DNA from: Kangiellaceae bacterium
GTDB taxonomy: Bacteria > Pseudomonadota > Gammaproteobacteria > Enterobacterales > Kangiellaceae
Assembly (NCBI GenBank): GCA_026196875.1
Contig: JAPHTP010000059.1
Span: 1 to 32,693, forward strand
Direction: 5' to 3'
DNA: 32,693 nt
Under the pieces are notes generated by a model that saw only the letters and a list, made by a program, of their open reading frames with translations, was not told where the DNA came from and did not search any database. Made by a program: the position numbers and the translations under genes. Numbering within the stretch: the first letter of the stretch is position 1; each line of letters opens with the position of its first letter. Shown in pieces: positions 1-7,884 of the stretch.

Positions 1-40
1 ATCCTTTCCTATAATGAATGAGTATTCATCCTATTTGGCA

Positions 41-68
41 TTGACAGGACTGTTGCTTAGTGTAGTAT
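41..68 (+). promoter_or_regulatory. Candidate sigma70 promoter of the SulP gene
   Basis: A perfect -35 TTGACA (41-46) is followed after 16 bp by TAGTAT (63-68), which matches the -10 consensus at 4 of 6 positions. It lies about 45 bp upstream of the SulP start. A 6-bp inverted repeat (ATGAAT/ATTCAT, 14-29) sits just upstream and could be an operator; that is speculative. Confidence 0.45.
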
Positions 69-113
69 TCGCGCCCTTCAATCGATGTCTAAAAACTATA
101 CGCGAGCAAGCCA

Positions 114-1667
114 TTGTTTAATCTTAATACCGATGCTCAATCGAGCGTCAAAAACGATTTATTATCCGGTCTTACAGTCGCTTTAGCTTTAGTCCCCGAA
201 GCTGTAGCATTTGCCTTTGTTGCAAAAGTTGATCCCATTGTCGGGTTATATGCCGCCTTTATGGTCGGCTTGATCACTTCAGTTGTTGGCGGACGACCAG
301 GCATGATATCTGGCGCAACGGGCGCGATGGCAGTAGTTATGGTCAGCTTAGTGGCAGTCCATGGCGTAGAATATCTATTCGCGGCAGTCGTTCTGACGGG
401 TACCATTCAGATTCTGGCCGGCGTATTTAAGTTGGGGATGTTTATCCGACTGGTCCCTTACCCAGTCATGCTGGGTTTCGTAAATGGCTTAGCCATCGTT
501 ATTTTTAAAGCTCAACTTGACCAATTTAAAATCACCGAAGGTGATGCGAGTAGCTGGATGCAGGGTGAAGTGCTCTTGTGGATGGCAGGAATGGTTACCT
601 TAACAATGGCAATTATCCACTTTTTACCGAAGCTAACAAAAGCTGTACCCGCATCTTTAGTCGCTATTCTTGTGGTCACCGGCATCGTAATCTCTTTAGA
701 CTTACCCATTCCAAACGTAATCGACTACGTACGTTCAAATTCAGGCAACCCTGAGGCAACATTGGCAGCGGGACTACCAACTTTCTCTATTCCTTCAGTT
801 CCGTTTACCTTAGAAACATTCTATATAATCTTGCCGTACTCTCTTATATTGGCAGGCGTAGGACTGATCGAATCACTATTAACGATGACACTAATCGATG
901 AAATAACTGAAACACGCGGCCAAGGCAACCGTGAATGTATTGGCCAAGGCACAGCCAATATGGTCAATGGATTCTTTGGTGGTATGGGTGGCTGCGCCAT
1001 GATTGGCCAAAGCATGATCAATATTAACTCCGGCGGTCGAGGCAGACTGTCAGGCATCACAGCAGCCGTAGCGCTGCTCCTATTCATCTTAGTTGGTTCT
1101 TCCTGGATTGAGCTAGTGCCACTTGCGGCACTGGTCGGCGTAATGTTCATGGTAGTTTTAGGTACTTTTGAATGGGCGAGCTTACGCATGATAAATAAAG
1201 TTCAAAAGTCTGAAATTTTCATCATAATTGCCGTTACCGGAATAACCGTTATTGCGGACCTCGCCATTGCCGTAATAGTTGGCGTGATTATTTCTGCACT
1301 TGTTTTCGCCTGGAAGCATGCTAAGCAAATATACGCCAACAAGTCAGTGGACGAAAAAGGTTCCAAGATTTATCAAATTCACGGACCGTTGTTTTTTGGC
1401 TCAGCACGTAATTTCCAAGATATCTTTACTCCAAAAGATGACCCTGAAGATGTGATTGTTGATTTCGCTGACGCTCGTGTTTATGACCACTCAGGCATTG
1501 AGGCGTTAGATGCGCTTGCCGAAAGATACGAAAGAAGAGGTAAAAAGCTACACTACCGGCATCTTAGCCCCGAGTGTAAAGTGCTATTACAAAAAGCCGG
1601 TAATTTGGTAGAGGTGAACTTAATCGAAGATCCTAACTACCATGTCGCGGATTCATCACTCGCATAA
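114..1667 (+). CDS. SulP-family inorganic anion transporter with C-terminal STAS domain
   Basis: This is a 517-residue inner-membrane anion transporter of the SulP/SLC26 family. The start of the family core is clear ([17 protein letters not shown], about residues 14-30), followed by about ten or more hydrophobic segments to residue ~400. A soluble STAS domain follows (about 420-505: [13 protein letters not shown], then [15 protein letters not shown]). Members exchange sulfate, bicarbonate or other anions; the substrate cannot be read from sequence. The start is a TTG at 114. It is preferred because the protein begins right at the usual SulP N terminus and no in-frame ATG lies near; an ATG at 85 is out of frame. 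The gene is monocistronic, with a strong terminator directly behind it. Confidence 0.93.
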   Translation: MFNLNTDAQSSVKNDLLSGLTVALALVPEAVAFAFVAKVDPIVGLYAAFMVGLITSVVGGRPGMISGATGAMAVVMVSLVAVHGVEYLFAAVVLTGTIQILAGVFKLGMFIRLVPYPVMLGFVNGLAIVIFKAQLDQFKITEGDASSWMQGEVLLWMAGMVTLTMAIIHFLPKLTKAVPASLVAILVVTGIVISLDLPIPNVIDYVRSNSGNPEATLAAGLPTFSIPSVPFTLETFYIILPYSLILAGVGLIESLLTMTLIDEITETRGQGNRECIGQGTANMVNGFFGGMGGCAMIGQSMININSGGRGRLSGITAAVALLLFILVGSSWIELVPLAALVGVMFMVVLGTFEWASLRMINKVQKSEIFIIIAVTGITVIADLAIAVIVGVIISALVFAWKHAKQIYANKSVDEKGSKIYQIHGPLFFGSARNFQDIFTPKDDPEDVIVDFADARVYDHSGIEALDALAERYERRGKKLHYRHLSPECKVLLQKAGNLVEVNLIEDPNYHVADSSLA

Positions 1668-1682
1668 ATAACACCACTTTCT

Positions 1683-1711
1683 AAAACGCCCATTTTAAAA
1701 TGGGCGTTTTT
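1683..1711 (+). terminator. Rho-independent terminator after the SulP gene
   Basis: A perfect palindrome with a CGCCCA/TGGGCG core is flanked by A-tract and T-tract (AAAACGCCCA...TGGGCGTTTTT), starting 16 bp after the SulP stop codon. The symmetry would allow it to act in both directions. Confidence 0.88.
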
Positions 1712-1755
1712 ACATTCTGAGCCCTGAATTTGGTAGATATGAAAATATTCAAGAA

Positions 1756-1783
1756 TGACTTTATTGTTTCATCTACTTATAAT
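1756..1783 (+). promoter_or_regulatory. Candidate promoter of the serine hydrolase gene
   Basis: A consensus -10 TATAAT (1778-1783) is preceded after 16 bp by a poor -35 (TGACTT, 1756-1761). It lies about 55 bp upstream of the start codon, in the only intergenic space between the SulP terminator and the hydrolase. Confidence 0.4.
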
Positions 1784-1842
1784 CACTCTCAATAAGAATT
1801 AATAATAACAGAGAACACAATTCTCTTGTCCAATGAGTGATT

Positions 1843-3045
1843 ATGACTTTTAAACGCAAAATTGGTTACGGCCTTACAACGATATTACTGTTACTTTTAA
1901 TTGTTGGTGCAGTAATGCATAGAGAAGTTTATCGCTTGTATAAAGTTATTACTCTTTTCTACCCTGAAAATATCGTTGAAAATTTTCAAAACATGTCCAA
2001 TTTCTTTCCTGCGACGACCGTAAAAAAAGGAGAGCCAAACTTTGAGTTTCAAATTTCACGTCAAAAATTCAATGATAACTTTAATTTTCAAGACCAAACT
2101 TATTCAATCAATAATTATTTAGATGAAACTAAAACCACAGGTTTTATTGTAATCAAAGACGGAATGATTGTATTTGAAGATTATCGCCTTGGCCACTCTC
2201 AGGATGGGTTGCATATTTCCTGGTCAGTCAATAAGTCCTTTGTGTCAGCATTAATCGGCATCGCTATCGAAGATGGCCTCATTGAGTCTGTAGAAGATCC
2301 TGTAACTAAGTATGCTTCTATTTTTAAAGGATCCGGCTATGACAATGTATCTATAAAAAATGTTCTACAGATGAGCTCAGGTGTTAAATTTAACGAGGAC
2401 TATGTCGATTTCCACTCGGATATTAACCGCATGGGAAGAGTAATCGCGCTGGGCAATTCGATAAACGAATTTGCTGCCAGCCTCAGTTCAGATAAACCCG
2501 CCGGGACCTATCATCATTATGTCAGTATGGATACTCAAGTACTTGGAGTTGTTTTAAAAAATGCCATTAAACAGTCGCCGAGCGAATATCTACAAGAAAA
2601 AATCTGGAAAAAACTCGGCATGCGCCAAGACGCAAAATGGCTCGTTGATGATGAAGGTATGGAGCTCGCTTTCGGAACCCTCAATGTTACAGTAAGAGAT
2701 TATGCTCGTTTTGGTATGCTCTATCAAAATTTTGGAGAATGGCAGGGAGAGCAAATTATTCCAAAGCAGTGGGTGATCGATTCGATTACACCTGATTCTG
2801 GACACTTGACTCCAGGGTCAAACCCAAACTCATCGAGTCGATTTGGATACGGCTATCAGTGGTGGTTGCCGGAAAACTCTCAAGGAGACTTTTTAGCTCG
2901 AGGGGTTTACGGTCAATATATCTACGTAAATCCTGCGCGAAAAGTCGTAATCGTTAAAAATTCCGCTGATCCAGATTGGCGGGCCGGCGCCGAAGAAAAT
3001 TACAAAACAACGGCAATGTTTCAATCAATCGCCAACAGTCTTTAA
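1843..3045 (+). CDS. Beta-lactamase-like serine hydrolase (class C / NylB-like family)
   Basis: This is a ~400-residue hydrolase of the serine beta-lactamase/penicillin-binding fold, of the 6-aminohexanoate-dimer hydrolase-like group. A single N-terminal hydrophobic segment (about residues 12-27) is followed by a charged stretch, so it is probably membrane-anchored with the enzyme in the periplasm. The catalytic SxxK motif is visible as S-V-N-K (residues 130-133 counted from a GTG at 1837), and the YxN/S element as Y-V-S (228-230), as in NylB rather than the YxN of true AmpC. C-terminal motifs such as FGYGYQWW fit the family. The start could be GTG 1837 or ATG 1843; I chose the ATG, as neither has a strong ribosome site. 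The substrate is unknown; the sequence gives no reason to call it an antibiotic-resistance enzyme. Confidence 0.85.
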   Translation: MTFKRKIGYGLTTILLLLLIVGAVMHREVYRLYKVITLFYPENIVENFQNMSNFFPATTVKKGEPNFEFQISRQKFNDNFNFQDQTYSINNYLDETKTTGFIVIKDGMIVFEDYRLGHSQDGLHISWSVNKSFVSALIGIAIEDGLIESVEDPVTKYASIFKGSGYDNVSIKNVLQMSSGVKFNEDYVDFHSDINRMGRVIALGNSINEFAASLSSDKPAGTYHHYVSMDTQVLGVVLKNAIKQSPSEYLQEKIWKKLGMRQDAKWLVDDEGMELAFGTLNVTVRDYARFGMLYQNFGEWQGEQIIPKQWVIDSITPDSGHLTPGSNPNSSSRFGYGYQWWLPENSQGDFLARGVYGQYIYVNPARKVVIVKNSADPDWRAGAEENYKTTAMFQSIANSL

Positions 3046-3089
3046 AGATGTACAGGCCTAATCATTATTTTAATTCCAAGTAGTAAAAA

Positions 3090-4085
3090 ATGACTTTAAA
3101 GGCAACAAGTTTAGTTACAAGACCTCAAATGACAAAAGGTTTGAAGGCAATTTTGGCTAAAGAGAAACCACTATCGTTTTTCTTAGCCAGACCCCAATAT
3201 TGGGGTGGTCTTTTTATTATGGGAGTATCCTGGTTTGTCGCTAAAATGCCCTTTAGAATTCAGGTGTTTTTAGCTAGAGGTCTTGCCTGGCTTTTACTCA
3301 AGTTTGCTTCAAGTCGCAAAAAAATTACTGAGATTAACCTGAAACTTTGTTTCCCTGAAAAATCAGATGAAGAACGCGAAGCCTTGCTTGAACGAAACTT
3401 TTTGATGACCGCATTAGCAATTATAGAAATTGCCAGCTGCTGGTTTAGTGATTTAAGTAGCCGTGAAAAACATACTAAACTAGTCGGTCTCGAAAACCTG
3501 GAGAAAGCCCGAGCTGAAGGAAAAGGCGTAATCCTACTATTCTTTCACTTTACCAGTATGGAAATCGGAGGCAGCATATTAGGGCATTATTTCGATTTTA
3601 ACGCTATGTATAAACCCAATAAAAAGAACCAACTCGCCGAAACATTTATGCGTAAAGGAAGGCTCAGACATATTCACCGGCTGCTTACTCAAGACGATGC
3701 TCGGGCTACATTAAAAGCACTAAAGAATGGCGAGATAGTTTGGTATGCCACCGATCAAAATTTTGGTAATAAGAAAGGAAGTTTTGTTCCCTTCTTCGGC
3801 ACTAAAGCCTCTACGGTTACCGCAATCACCAAGTTTGTAAAAATGACTGGGGCCAAAGTAGTACCTTTTACACACAAAAGAAGTGAAGACTTAAAATCTC
3901 TTGAGCTTGAACTTCACCCGGCATGGAATGATTTTCCGGGAGAATCTCCAGAAAAAGATGCGGAGCGGATAAATCTATTTTTGGAAAACTTCCTTAGAGA
4001 AAACCCTGAAAATTACTTATGGTTGCATCAAAGATTTAGAACGCGCCCTGAAGGAGAGCCACTAATATACCCAGCTAAGAAATAA
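3090..4085 (+). CDS. LpxL/HtrB-type lysophospholipid acyltransferase
   Basis: This 331-residue member of the lipid A late acyltransferase family (LpxL/LpxM/LpxP) transfers an acyl chain from acyl-ACP to a lipid A precursor or related lipid at the inner membrane. The catalytic H(X)4(D/E) motif is H153-F-T-S-M-E158. The typical second block is present at about 221-237 (TDQNFGNKKGSFVPFFG), and a hydrophobic N-terminal anchor lies at about 38-72. Length is close to the ~310 residues usual for the family. It starts 44 bp after the hydrolase gene on the same strand and may be cotranscribed with it. Which family member it is (lauroyl-, myristoyl- or an ornithine-lipid-type enzyme) cannot be assigned, so no symbol is given. 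Confidence 0.85.
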   Translation: MTLKATSLVTRPQMTKGLKAILAKEKPLSFFLARPQYWGGLFIMGVSWFVAKMPFRIQVFLARGLAWLLLKFASSRKKITEINLKLCFPEKSDEEREALLERNFLMTALAIIEIASCWFSDLSSREKHTKLVGLENLEKARAEGKGVILLFFHFTSMEIGGSILGHYFDFNAMYKPNKKNQLAETFMRKGRLRHIHRLLTQDDARATLKALKNGEIVWYATDQNFGNKKGSFVPFFGTKASTVTAITKFVKMTGAKVVPFTHKRSEDLKSLELELHPAWNDFPGESPEKDAERINLFLENFLRENPENYLWLHQRFRTRPEGEPLIYPAKK

Positions 4086-4098
4086 CCACCTGCTGGGT
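4069..4098. terminator. Inverted repeat between convergent genes, possible weak terminator
   Basis: A 7-bp perfect stem (ACCCAGC/GCTGGGT) with a 16-nt loop spans the stop codon of the acyltransferase and the gap to the convergent barrel gene. There is no T-tract on either side, so termination is only a guess. Confidence 0.25.
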
Positions 4099-4117
4099 TA
4101 GCTAAATCTATGCTCAA

Positions 4118-5338
4118 TCAATCCAAAGACCAACGAAATCCAGCAGCAACTTTGGCGTTGCTGTAAACAAATTCCCCTTGAGGACTGTCAAAAGCACCTG
4201 CTTGAAGGTTAGCGTAAAATCCCATATTCGTATCAAATAAAGTTGCAAGAATCCAACTATACTCAAGCTTTAATTTAAAGCCCCTACTTTGAGTTTCATC
4301 TTCATCATACAACTCATAAGGTTGGTCAAACTCTTCATCGTAATAGAAAGTTTGATAAGATAATTCCGCATCCAGGAAGTGGTAATCAGCCAAGCGGTGA
4401 TCAGCTTTAACGCTGATTTTAGCCCGTTGAGCATCATAATATCTGGTGCCATTGGTCGAACGATTGACATAATGAAATCCGAATTCCCAACGCGTTCTAT
4501 CATCGGGCTTATACACATAGCCGGCATCTACCCCATAACGGTTAAATTCAAGTAGAGTACCGGCAATTAACGCACCATCTTCTTCAGCTCGGTCTTGACG
4601 CTCTTCATAACTTCGAATGTTGTAATCAAGATCGAGGTAAAAATAACCATCATTTGGCGTAAAAAGATTTAGCCCCAAAGTTACCGTAGTTTCTGTGTTA
4701 TTCAGATTATCTAACCCCGTCAAACTTATTTCTTCGAATACATCATTTTCTGTTCGGTACTCAATAAAATACTTTAAGTTTTGATCGTGGGGATAAGCGA
4801 GCCCCAGATAGTATCCATCAGTATCCCTGTCATAACGATTGGCCAAGCTTACACCGCTAATAGTAGCCACAGCGCCGGTCTGCTTCGATACAAAAGTCTT
4901 ATCAAAGGATTCATAGTTAGCGCCAATGTAGTACTCGAATGGAACATCATAAACTGAAAAGTCTGATTGAAACTTTACATCCGCAGTTACCTCAAAGACA
5001 TCGGCCCTTTGGTCATCTGGATAATAGAACTTTGTCGTACCAACATCCCAGTAGAACAATTCTTTAACATTTGAATCGCTGTAAAAACCTGCAGCAGCAA
5101 ATACTTCATCATTAGAGTCAAGCGCAGAAGATAAGTTGTGGGGATTGTTGTCTAAACCGGCATATGCGAGAGTCTTAAATTCGATCGCGCTGGCTGTTAA
5201 TGAAAAAGACATTAAGCTACAGCATGCGAGACTTTTAGAAATTACCCCAAACTTACTTTTTAAAAGTGTATTGTTCATGCTTGCTCTTTTCTTGGCTGCT
5301 TTCTTCATGATTGAATTCTTCATGACTGGTTTCTTCAT
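4118..5338 (-). CDS. Predicted outer-membrane beta-barrel protein
   Basis: I do not recognise the family. The protein has a signal peptide (hydrophobic CCSLMSFSLTASA before IEFKT) and then ~360 residues dominated by alternating aromatic and polar strands (for example YFIEYRTENDVF, WEFGFHYVNRS). It ends VAAGFRWSLD, consistent with a transmembrane beta-barrel, perhaps 12-16 strands. The N terminus is odd: Met residues 1, 6 and 11 lie in a 15-bp tandem repeat, giving MKKPV-MKNSI-MKKAA. The most normal start is Met21 (ATG at 5278), which has an AAGAG ribosome site 5 nt upstream and gives a standard signal peptide; the longest frame, from 5338, is listed. The barrel could be a porin or a substrate-specific channel. 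No plug domain is visible. Confidence 0.7.
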   Translation of the reverse strand: MKKPVMKNSIMKKAAKKRASMNNTLLKSKFGVISKSLACCSLMSFSLTASAIEFKTLAYAGLDNNPHNLSSALDSNDEVFAAAGFYSDSNVKELFYWDVGTTKFYYPDDQRADVFEVTADVKFQSDFSVYDVPFEYYIGANYESFDKTFVSKQTGAVATISGVSLANRYDRDTDGYYLGLAYPHDQNLKYFIEYRTENDVFEEISLTGLDNLNNTETTVTLGLNLFTPNDGYFYLDLDYNIRSYEERQDRAEEDGALIAGTLLEFNRYGVDAGYVYKPDDRTRWEFGFHYVNRSTNGTRYYDAQRAKISVKADHRLADYHFLDAELSYQTFYYDEEFDQPYELYDEDETQSRGFKLKLEYSWILATLFDTNMGFYANLQAGAFDSPQGEFVYSNAKVAAGFRWSLD

Positions 5339-5340
5339 GA
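5301..5340 (-). repeat. Three 15-bp tandem repeats carrying successive ATG start codons
   Basis: The plus-strand decamer TTCTTCATGA occurs at 5301-5310, 5316-5325 and 5331-5340, exactly 15 bp apart with unrelated 5-bp spacers. Read on the minus strand, each copy is TCATGAAGAA: an ATG plus a purine run that could serve as ribosome site for the next ATG. Confidence 0.85.
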
Positions 5341-5388
5341 TTAATCTGATACGCCTATGGTTGCTTTATAGCCACCTAAAAACACATA

Positions 5389-5413
5389 AAGACTAGATCT
5401 TTGATCGAGTCTT
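5389..5413 (-). promoter_or_regulatory. Stem-loop near the predicted 5' end of the barrel-protein mRNA
   Basis: An imperfect 11-bp stem (AAGACTcGATC / GATCtAGTCTT on the minus strand, one mismatch) has an AAA loop and is followed on that strand by a U-rich run (TTTATGTGTTTTT). It would sit at or near the predicted mRNA 5' end. It could be a stabilising 5' hairpin of the ompA type or an attenuator. Confidence 0.4.
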
Positions 5414-5419
5414 CAGCTT

Positions 5420-5449
5420 TTTATAGATGTTCGGCTAGTTCTTTGCCAA
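5420..5449 (-). promoter_or_regulatory. Candidate promoter of the barrel-protein gene
   Basis: On the minus strand, TTGGCA (5444-5449) and TATAAA (5420-5425) are 18 bp apart. The predicted start of transcription is near 5413, 75-135 nt upstream of the possible start codons. In the rest of this ~300-bp intergenic stretch I see only the hairpin at 5389-5413 and the inverted repeat at 5557-5586. Confidence 0.45.
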
Positions 5450-5556
5450 TTTTAATTGTGTCGTGGACGAATCTAGCACAAATACAGCTAATTCAAAATG
5501 ATATGTTAAGTCTAATTTTGTGCGATTAGCTTGAAAGGGATCACAAACTAGCGAAT

Positions 5557-5586
5557 TATCCGTTGAATTTGAGATATCAACGGATA
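5557..5586. repeat. 10-bp inverted repeat downstream of astE
   Basis: The arms TATCCGTTGA (5557-5566) and TCAACGGATA (5577-5586) are perfectly complementary, with a 10-nt loop, about 50 bp past the astE stop. No U-tract follows on either strand. It may be a factor-dependent terminator element or a protein-binding site. Confidence 0.45.
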
Positions 5587-5634
5587 TTGCTTTGAGTTCA
5601 ATAAGTTATATCGGGAAGTTAACAATCTGGATTA

Positions 5635-6645
5635 CTATTCTTTACGCGCCACCATTACCGCAACTCGCTGTCCGACCGGTACATTCCGATTAGGAAATAC
5701 CACCCCTTCTTCCTGGAATGCTACACGATAATTGTAGTTTTCGTCCTCAGCAATCAAAAATCCTTGTGGATAAGGGGTGAAATTTTCAACATCATCAGGA
5801 ACGTTAAACTTAAACGCTTCTGAGTGTTTAATAATCTCAGCCACCACTTTATATTCAATCAGCTCTTCTATCTCCAAGTTGGCTAAAGAACGATCTTGCA
5901 CCAAAATATCTAAACAGTTGATTGCCTTTTGAAAATCCTCAATTTTATTTTCTCCAAATGGCTTAACCTTACCTAATTCGAGCGTATAAGCCTCTGCTTG
6001 AAACTGTTCAACCGAGAACGCAGAAAAAGTGGTAGAAGGTTTATTGTGCTGTAATACAGCCTCGATACCGAGATTGACAAGCAGACGCCTGGAGTCGTCA
6101 GTAACCGAAGTTGTATTATAGGGTCTGATGGCAAAAGTCTTGTGGTACGAGGGTTTGATAGCGGTATGTAGATCAAGGTGCGTTTTCGAACCATCTTCGC
6201 GTGCGCTAAAAAACTCGGTAACATACTGTTCGAGTTGTTCTGCTCTTTCCAACTCATAACGAGTTTCCTCATTCTTTTCGTACTTCTTAAAAGCCCCATT
6301 AAAAAGCCGATTCATATTGATTGAAACAAAACGATCCGCAATTAGCATTGATTCTGGGTTCCCCAGTATAAACAGCAAGTTAACTTTAGGTTCGACCACC
6401 CCTTTTACGATTTGGCTAATCAAATTTGAAGTGATCTCTATTGGCGCGGTTTCATTACCATGCACGCCGCAAGAAATAACGAAGTCTTTGTTTGAAGGTA
6501 ATGCAGGTGAAATCTCTAGAATACCTCGCTCACGGTAGCGGAGCTTCACCTTATTAGGTAACTCGGTCCATTCTTCACTATATGGTGCTTTCCTTTGTTT
6601 AGAAAGCTCAATAAATCCAGTACTTACTTCAAGAAAATCTAGCAC
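5635..6645 (-). CDS. astE: Succinylglutamate desuccinylase
   Basis: AstE hydrolyses N-succinylglutamate to glutamate and succinate, the last step of the arginine succinyltransferase (AST) catabolic pathway, in the cytoplasm. The zinc site is visible: H62-G-N-E65 and the third ligand H160 in DLHTAIKPS. The catalytic glutamate is E223 in TLELGKVKPFG. Length (336 residues) fits the family (E. coli AstE is 322). The start is GTG, supported by AAGGA 7 nt upstream. No other ast gene is in the window, so it is not part of an astCADBE-type operon here. The related aspartoacylase family is less likely because the ELGK region matches AstE well. Confidence 0.92.
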   Translation of the reverse strand: MLDFLEVSTGFIELSKQRKAPYSEEWTELPNKVKLRYRERGILEISPALPSNKDFVISCGVHGNETAPIEITSNLISQIVKGVVEPKVNLLFILGNPESMLIADRFVSINMNRLFNGAFKKYEKNEETRYELERAEQLEQYVTEFFSAREDGSKTHLDLHTAIKPSYHKTFAIRPYNTTSVTDDSRRLLVNLGIEAVLQHNKPSTTFSAFSVEQFQAEAYTLELGKVKPFGENKIEDFQKAINCLDILVQDRSLANLEIEELIEYKVVAEIIKHSEAFKFNVPDDVENFTPYPQGFLIAEDENYNYRVAFQEEGVVFPNRNVPVGQRVAVMVARKE

Positions 6646-6775
6646 TTTAGTTTCCTTAGTTAAAACCTATATGGTTTAAATTATTCCGTTACTGAGAGTA
6701 ATCTAAATCTCTCACCAATACTTTGTCTGACAGGAACAATATCAAATCCTTCAATCACACTTTCAATATTACTTT

Positions 6776-7702
6776 CTATCGAGTCGCGCTCACTGGCGCA
6801 GCCTCATCTTTCACTGGTACCAAAAGCTGAGGGTCTAATCGCACGTTGAACCAATTAAGACGCCAATCCAGGTGAGGTCCTGTCGCCCTACCTGTGGCGC
6901 CAATGGTTCCAATTTCCTGACCTTGAGTAACCCTCTCTCCTTGTTTTACGGAAATTGAGTTCAAATGGATATAGGTAGAACTAATTCCATAGCCATGGTC
7001 AATCACCAGAGTACCGCCGGAATAATACATGTCTTGATGCACCAAGCTAACTGTTCCATCAATCGGCGCAATTACCGCCGTTCCAGTTTTATTGGCAACG
7101 TCTAATCCAAAATGCGGTCGTTTCGGTTCCCCATTAAGAACTCGCTGACTACCATAAACTCCGGAGATCCGCCCTTGAGCCGGCATAACGAAAGACATAA
7201 GAAAATCAGTCGCATCGCTGTTTATGGCTCTAGCATTCCTTACCTGTCCCGCTTCTTGTCTGATTCGTTTTAAAACAGCCTCACCTTTAGGATTTACCTT
7301 GCTTGGCGGAAGCCCATCTACCCTTTCAATTTTCCAGTCTCTTTTGGCTACCTGAATGGGATATTTAACAACTCCAGCATCTGACCTTAAAGTCAGTTCA
7401 ATTTGCTCAGCCGAATCTCTCCCAACGCCGAATACCACAATTCCCTTGGGAGTAGGTCTTAATCTAGTTTCCTTAAAATAAACGTCTCCCTCTCCTGTTA
7501 CTTTTGCCAAAATCATACTGCCCTGAACCGGCGACTGAGTAATAAGTTCTAGTTCTATGGCATGACTTTTTGGACTAATAAGGCAGGAACTAAAAACTAA
7601 TCCGACTATAGTTAGAAATGAATTCTTCACAATCAAATTGGACCTTTTGGCTGAAGAGCAAACAACAAAATCTCTATTTTTCAGAAGCAAAAAATTAGAC
7701 AT
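6776..7702 (-). CDS. Secreted M23-family metallopeptidase
   Basis: This is a periplasmic zinc peptidase-fold protein of the LytM/M23 type, likely acting on peptidoglycan cross-links. The C-terminal domain (about residues 172-300 from ATG 7702) contains the HxxxD zinc motif (H197-F-G-L-D201), H246 in YIHLNS and the late block GPHLDWRLNW. In that block the usual HxH is H277-L-D279, so the second histidine is replaced by aspartate. An Ig-like N-terminal region (~50-120) precedes it. A signal peptide core (VKNSFLTIVGLVFSS, ending SHA before IELE) begins at about residue 25. An internal GTG at 7630 would give a tighter signal peptide (MKNSF...), but its ribosome site is poorly spaced. The start is therefore uncertain and the enzyme identity secure. 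Confidence 0.87.
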   Translation of the reverse strand: MSNFLLLKNRDFVVCSSAKRSNLIVKNSFLTIVGLVFSSCLISPKSHAIELELITQSPVQGSMILAKVTGEGDVYFKETRLRPTPKGIVVFGVGRDSAEQIELTLRSDAGVVKYPIQVAKRDWKIERVDGLPPSKVNPKGEAVLKRIRQEAGQVRNARAINSDATDFLMSFVMPAQGRISGVYGSQRVLNGEPKRPHFGLDVANKTGTAVIAPIDGTVSLVHQDMYYSGGTLVIDHGYGISSTYIHLNSISVKQGERVTQGQEIGTIGATGRATGPHLDWRLNWFNVRLDPQLLVPVKDEAAPVSATR

Positions 7703-7827
7703 CACTTTATCTAAAGATACGCCAATTTAGACAAGGTTTTAAGGAAAAGTTTGTAATTTTTTTATCACGAAAATGACAAATAAGATGAACGGAATATTTT
7801 ATAAGCCAGCCGTATGTTTTTTTGAAC

Positions 7828-7854
7828 TAACCCTCCCACGAAGCGGGAAGGTTA
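7828..7854. repeat. Hairpin-forming element between gltX and the M23 gene
   Basis: TAACCCTCCC (7828-7837) and GGGAAGGTTA (7845-7854) pair over 10 bp with one mismatch and a 7-nt loop. On the minus strand, where gltX is transcribed, it is followed by an A-run, not a U-run, so it is not a canonical terminator. The form resembles a REP-type palindrome; only one copy is in the window. Nothing else is seen in the 180-bp gap. Confidence 0.45.
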
Positions 7855-7884
7855 AGAAGCAAACTTCGAGGCAGGTTATACCAA

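Noticed and set aside
85-120. ATG at 85 with a clear frame into the SulP region ([10 protein letters not shown]...), suggesting a longer N terminus through a frameshift
   Set aside because: It is out of frame with the transporter, which begins at its normal family N terminus from TTG 114. No homology to known SulP sequence is seen in the other frame.
1843-3045. Calling the serine hydrolase an AmpC beta-lactamase
   Set aside because: It has SVNK and YVS motifs and a membrane anchor, closer to NylB-like hydrolases; nothing supports antibiotic hydrolysis.
5635-6645. astE as part of an ast operon
   Set aside because: Neighbouring genes are an outer-membrane barrel and an M23 peptidase; no astA, B, C or D is present.
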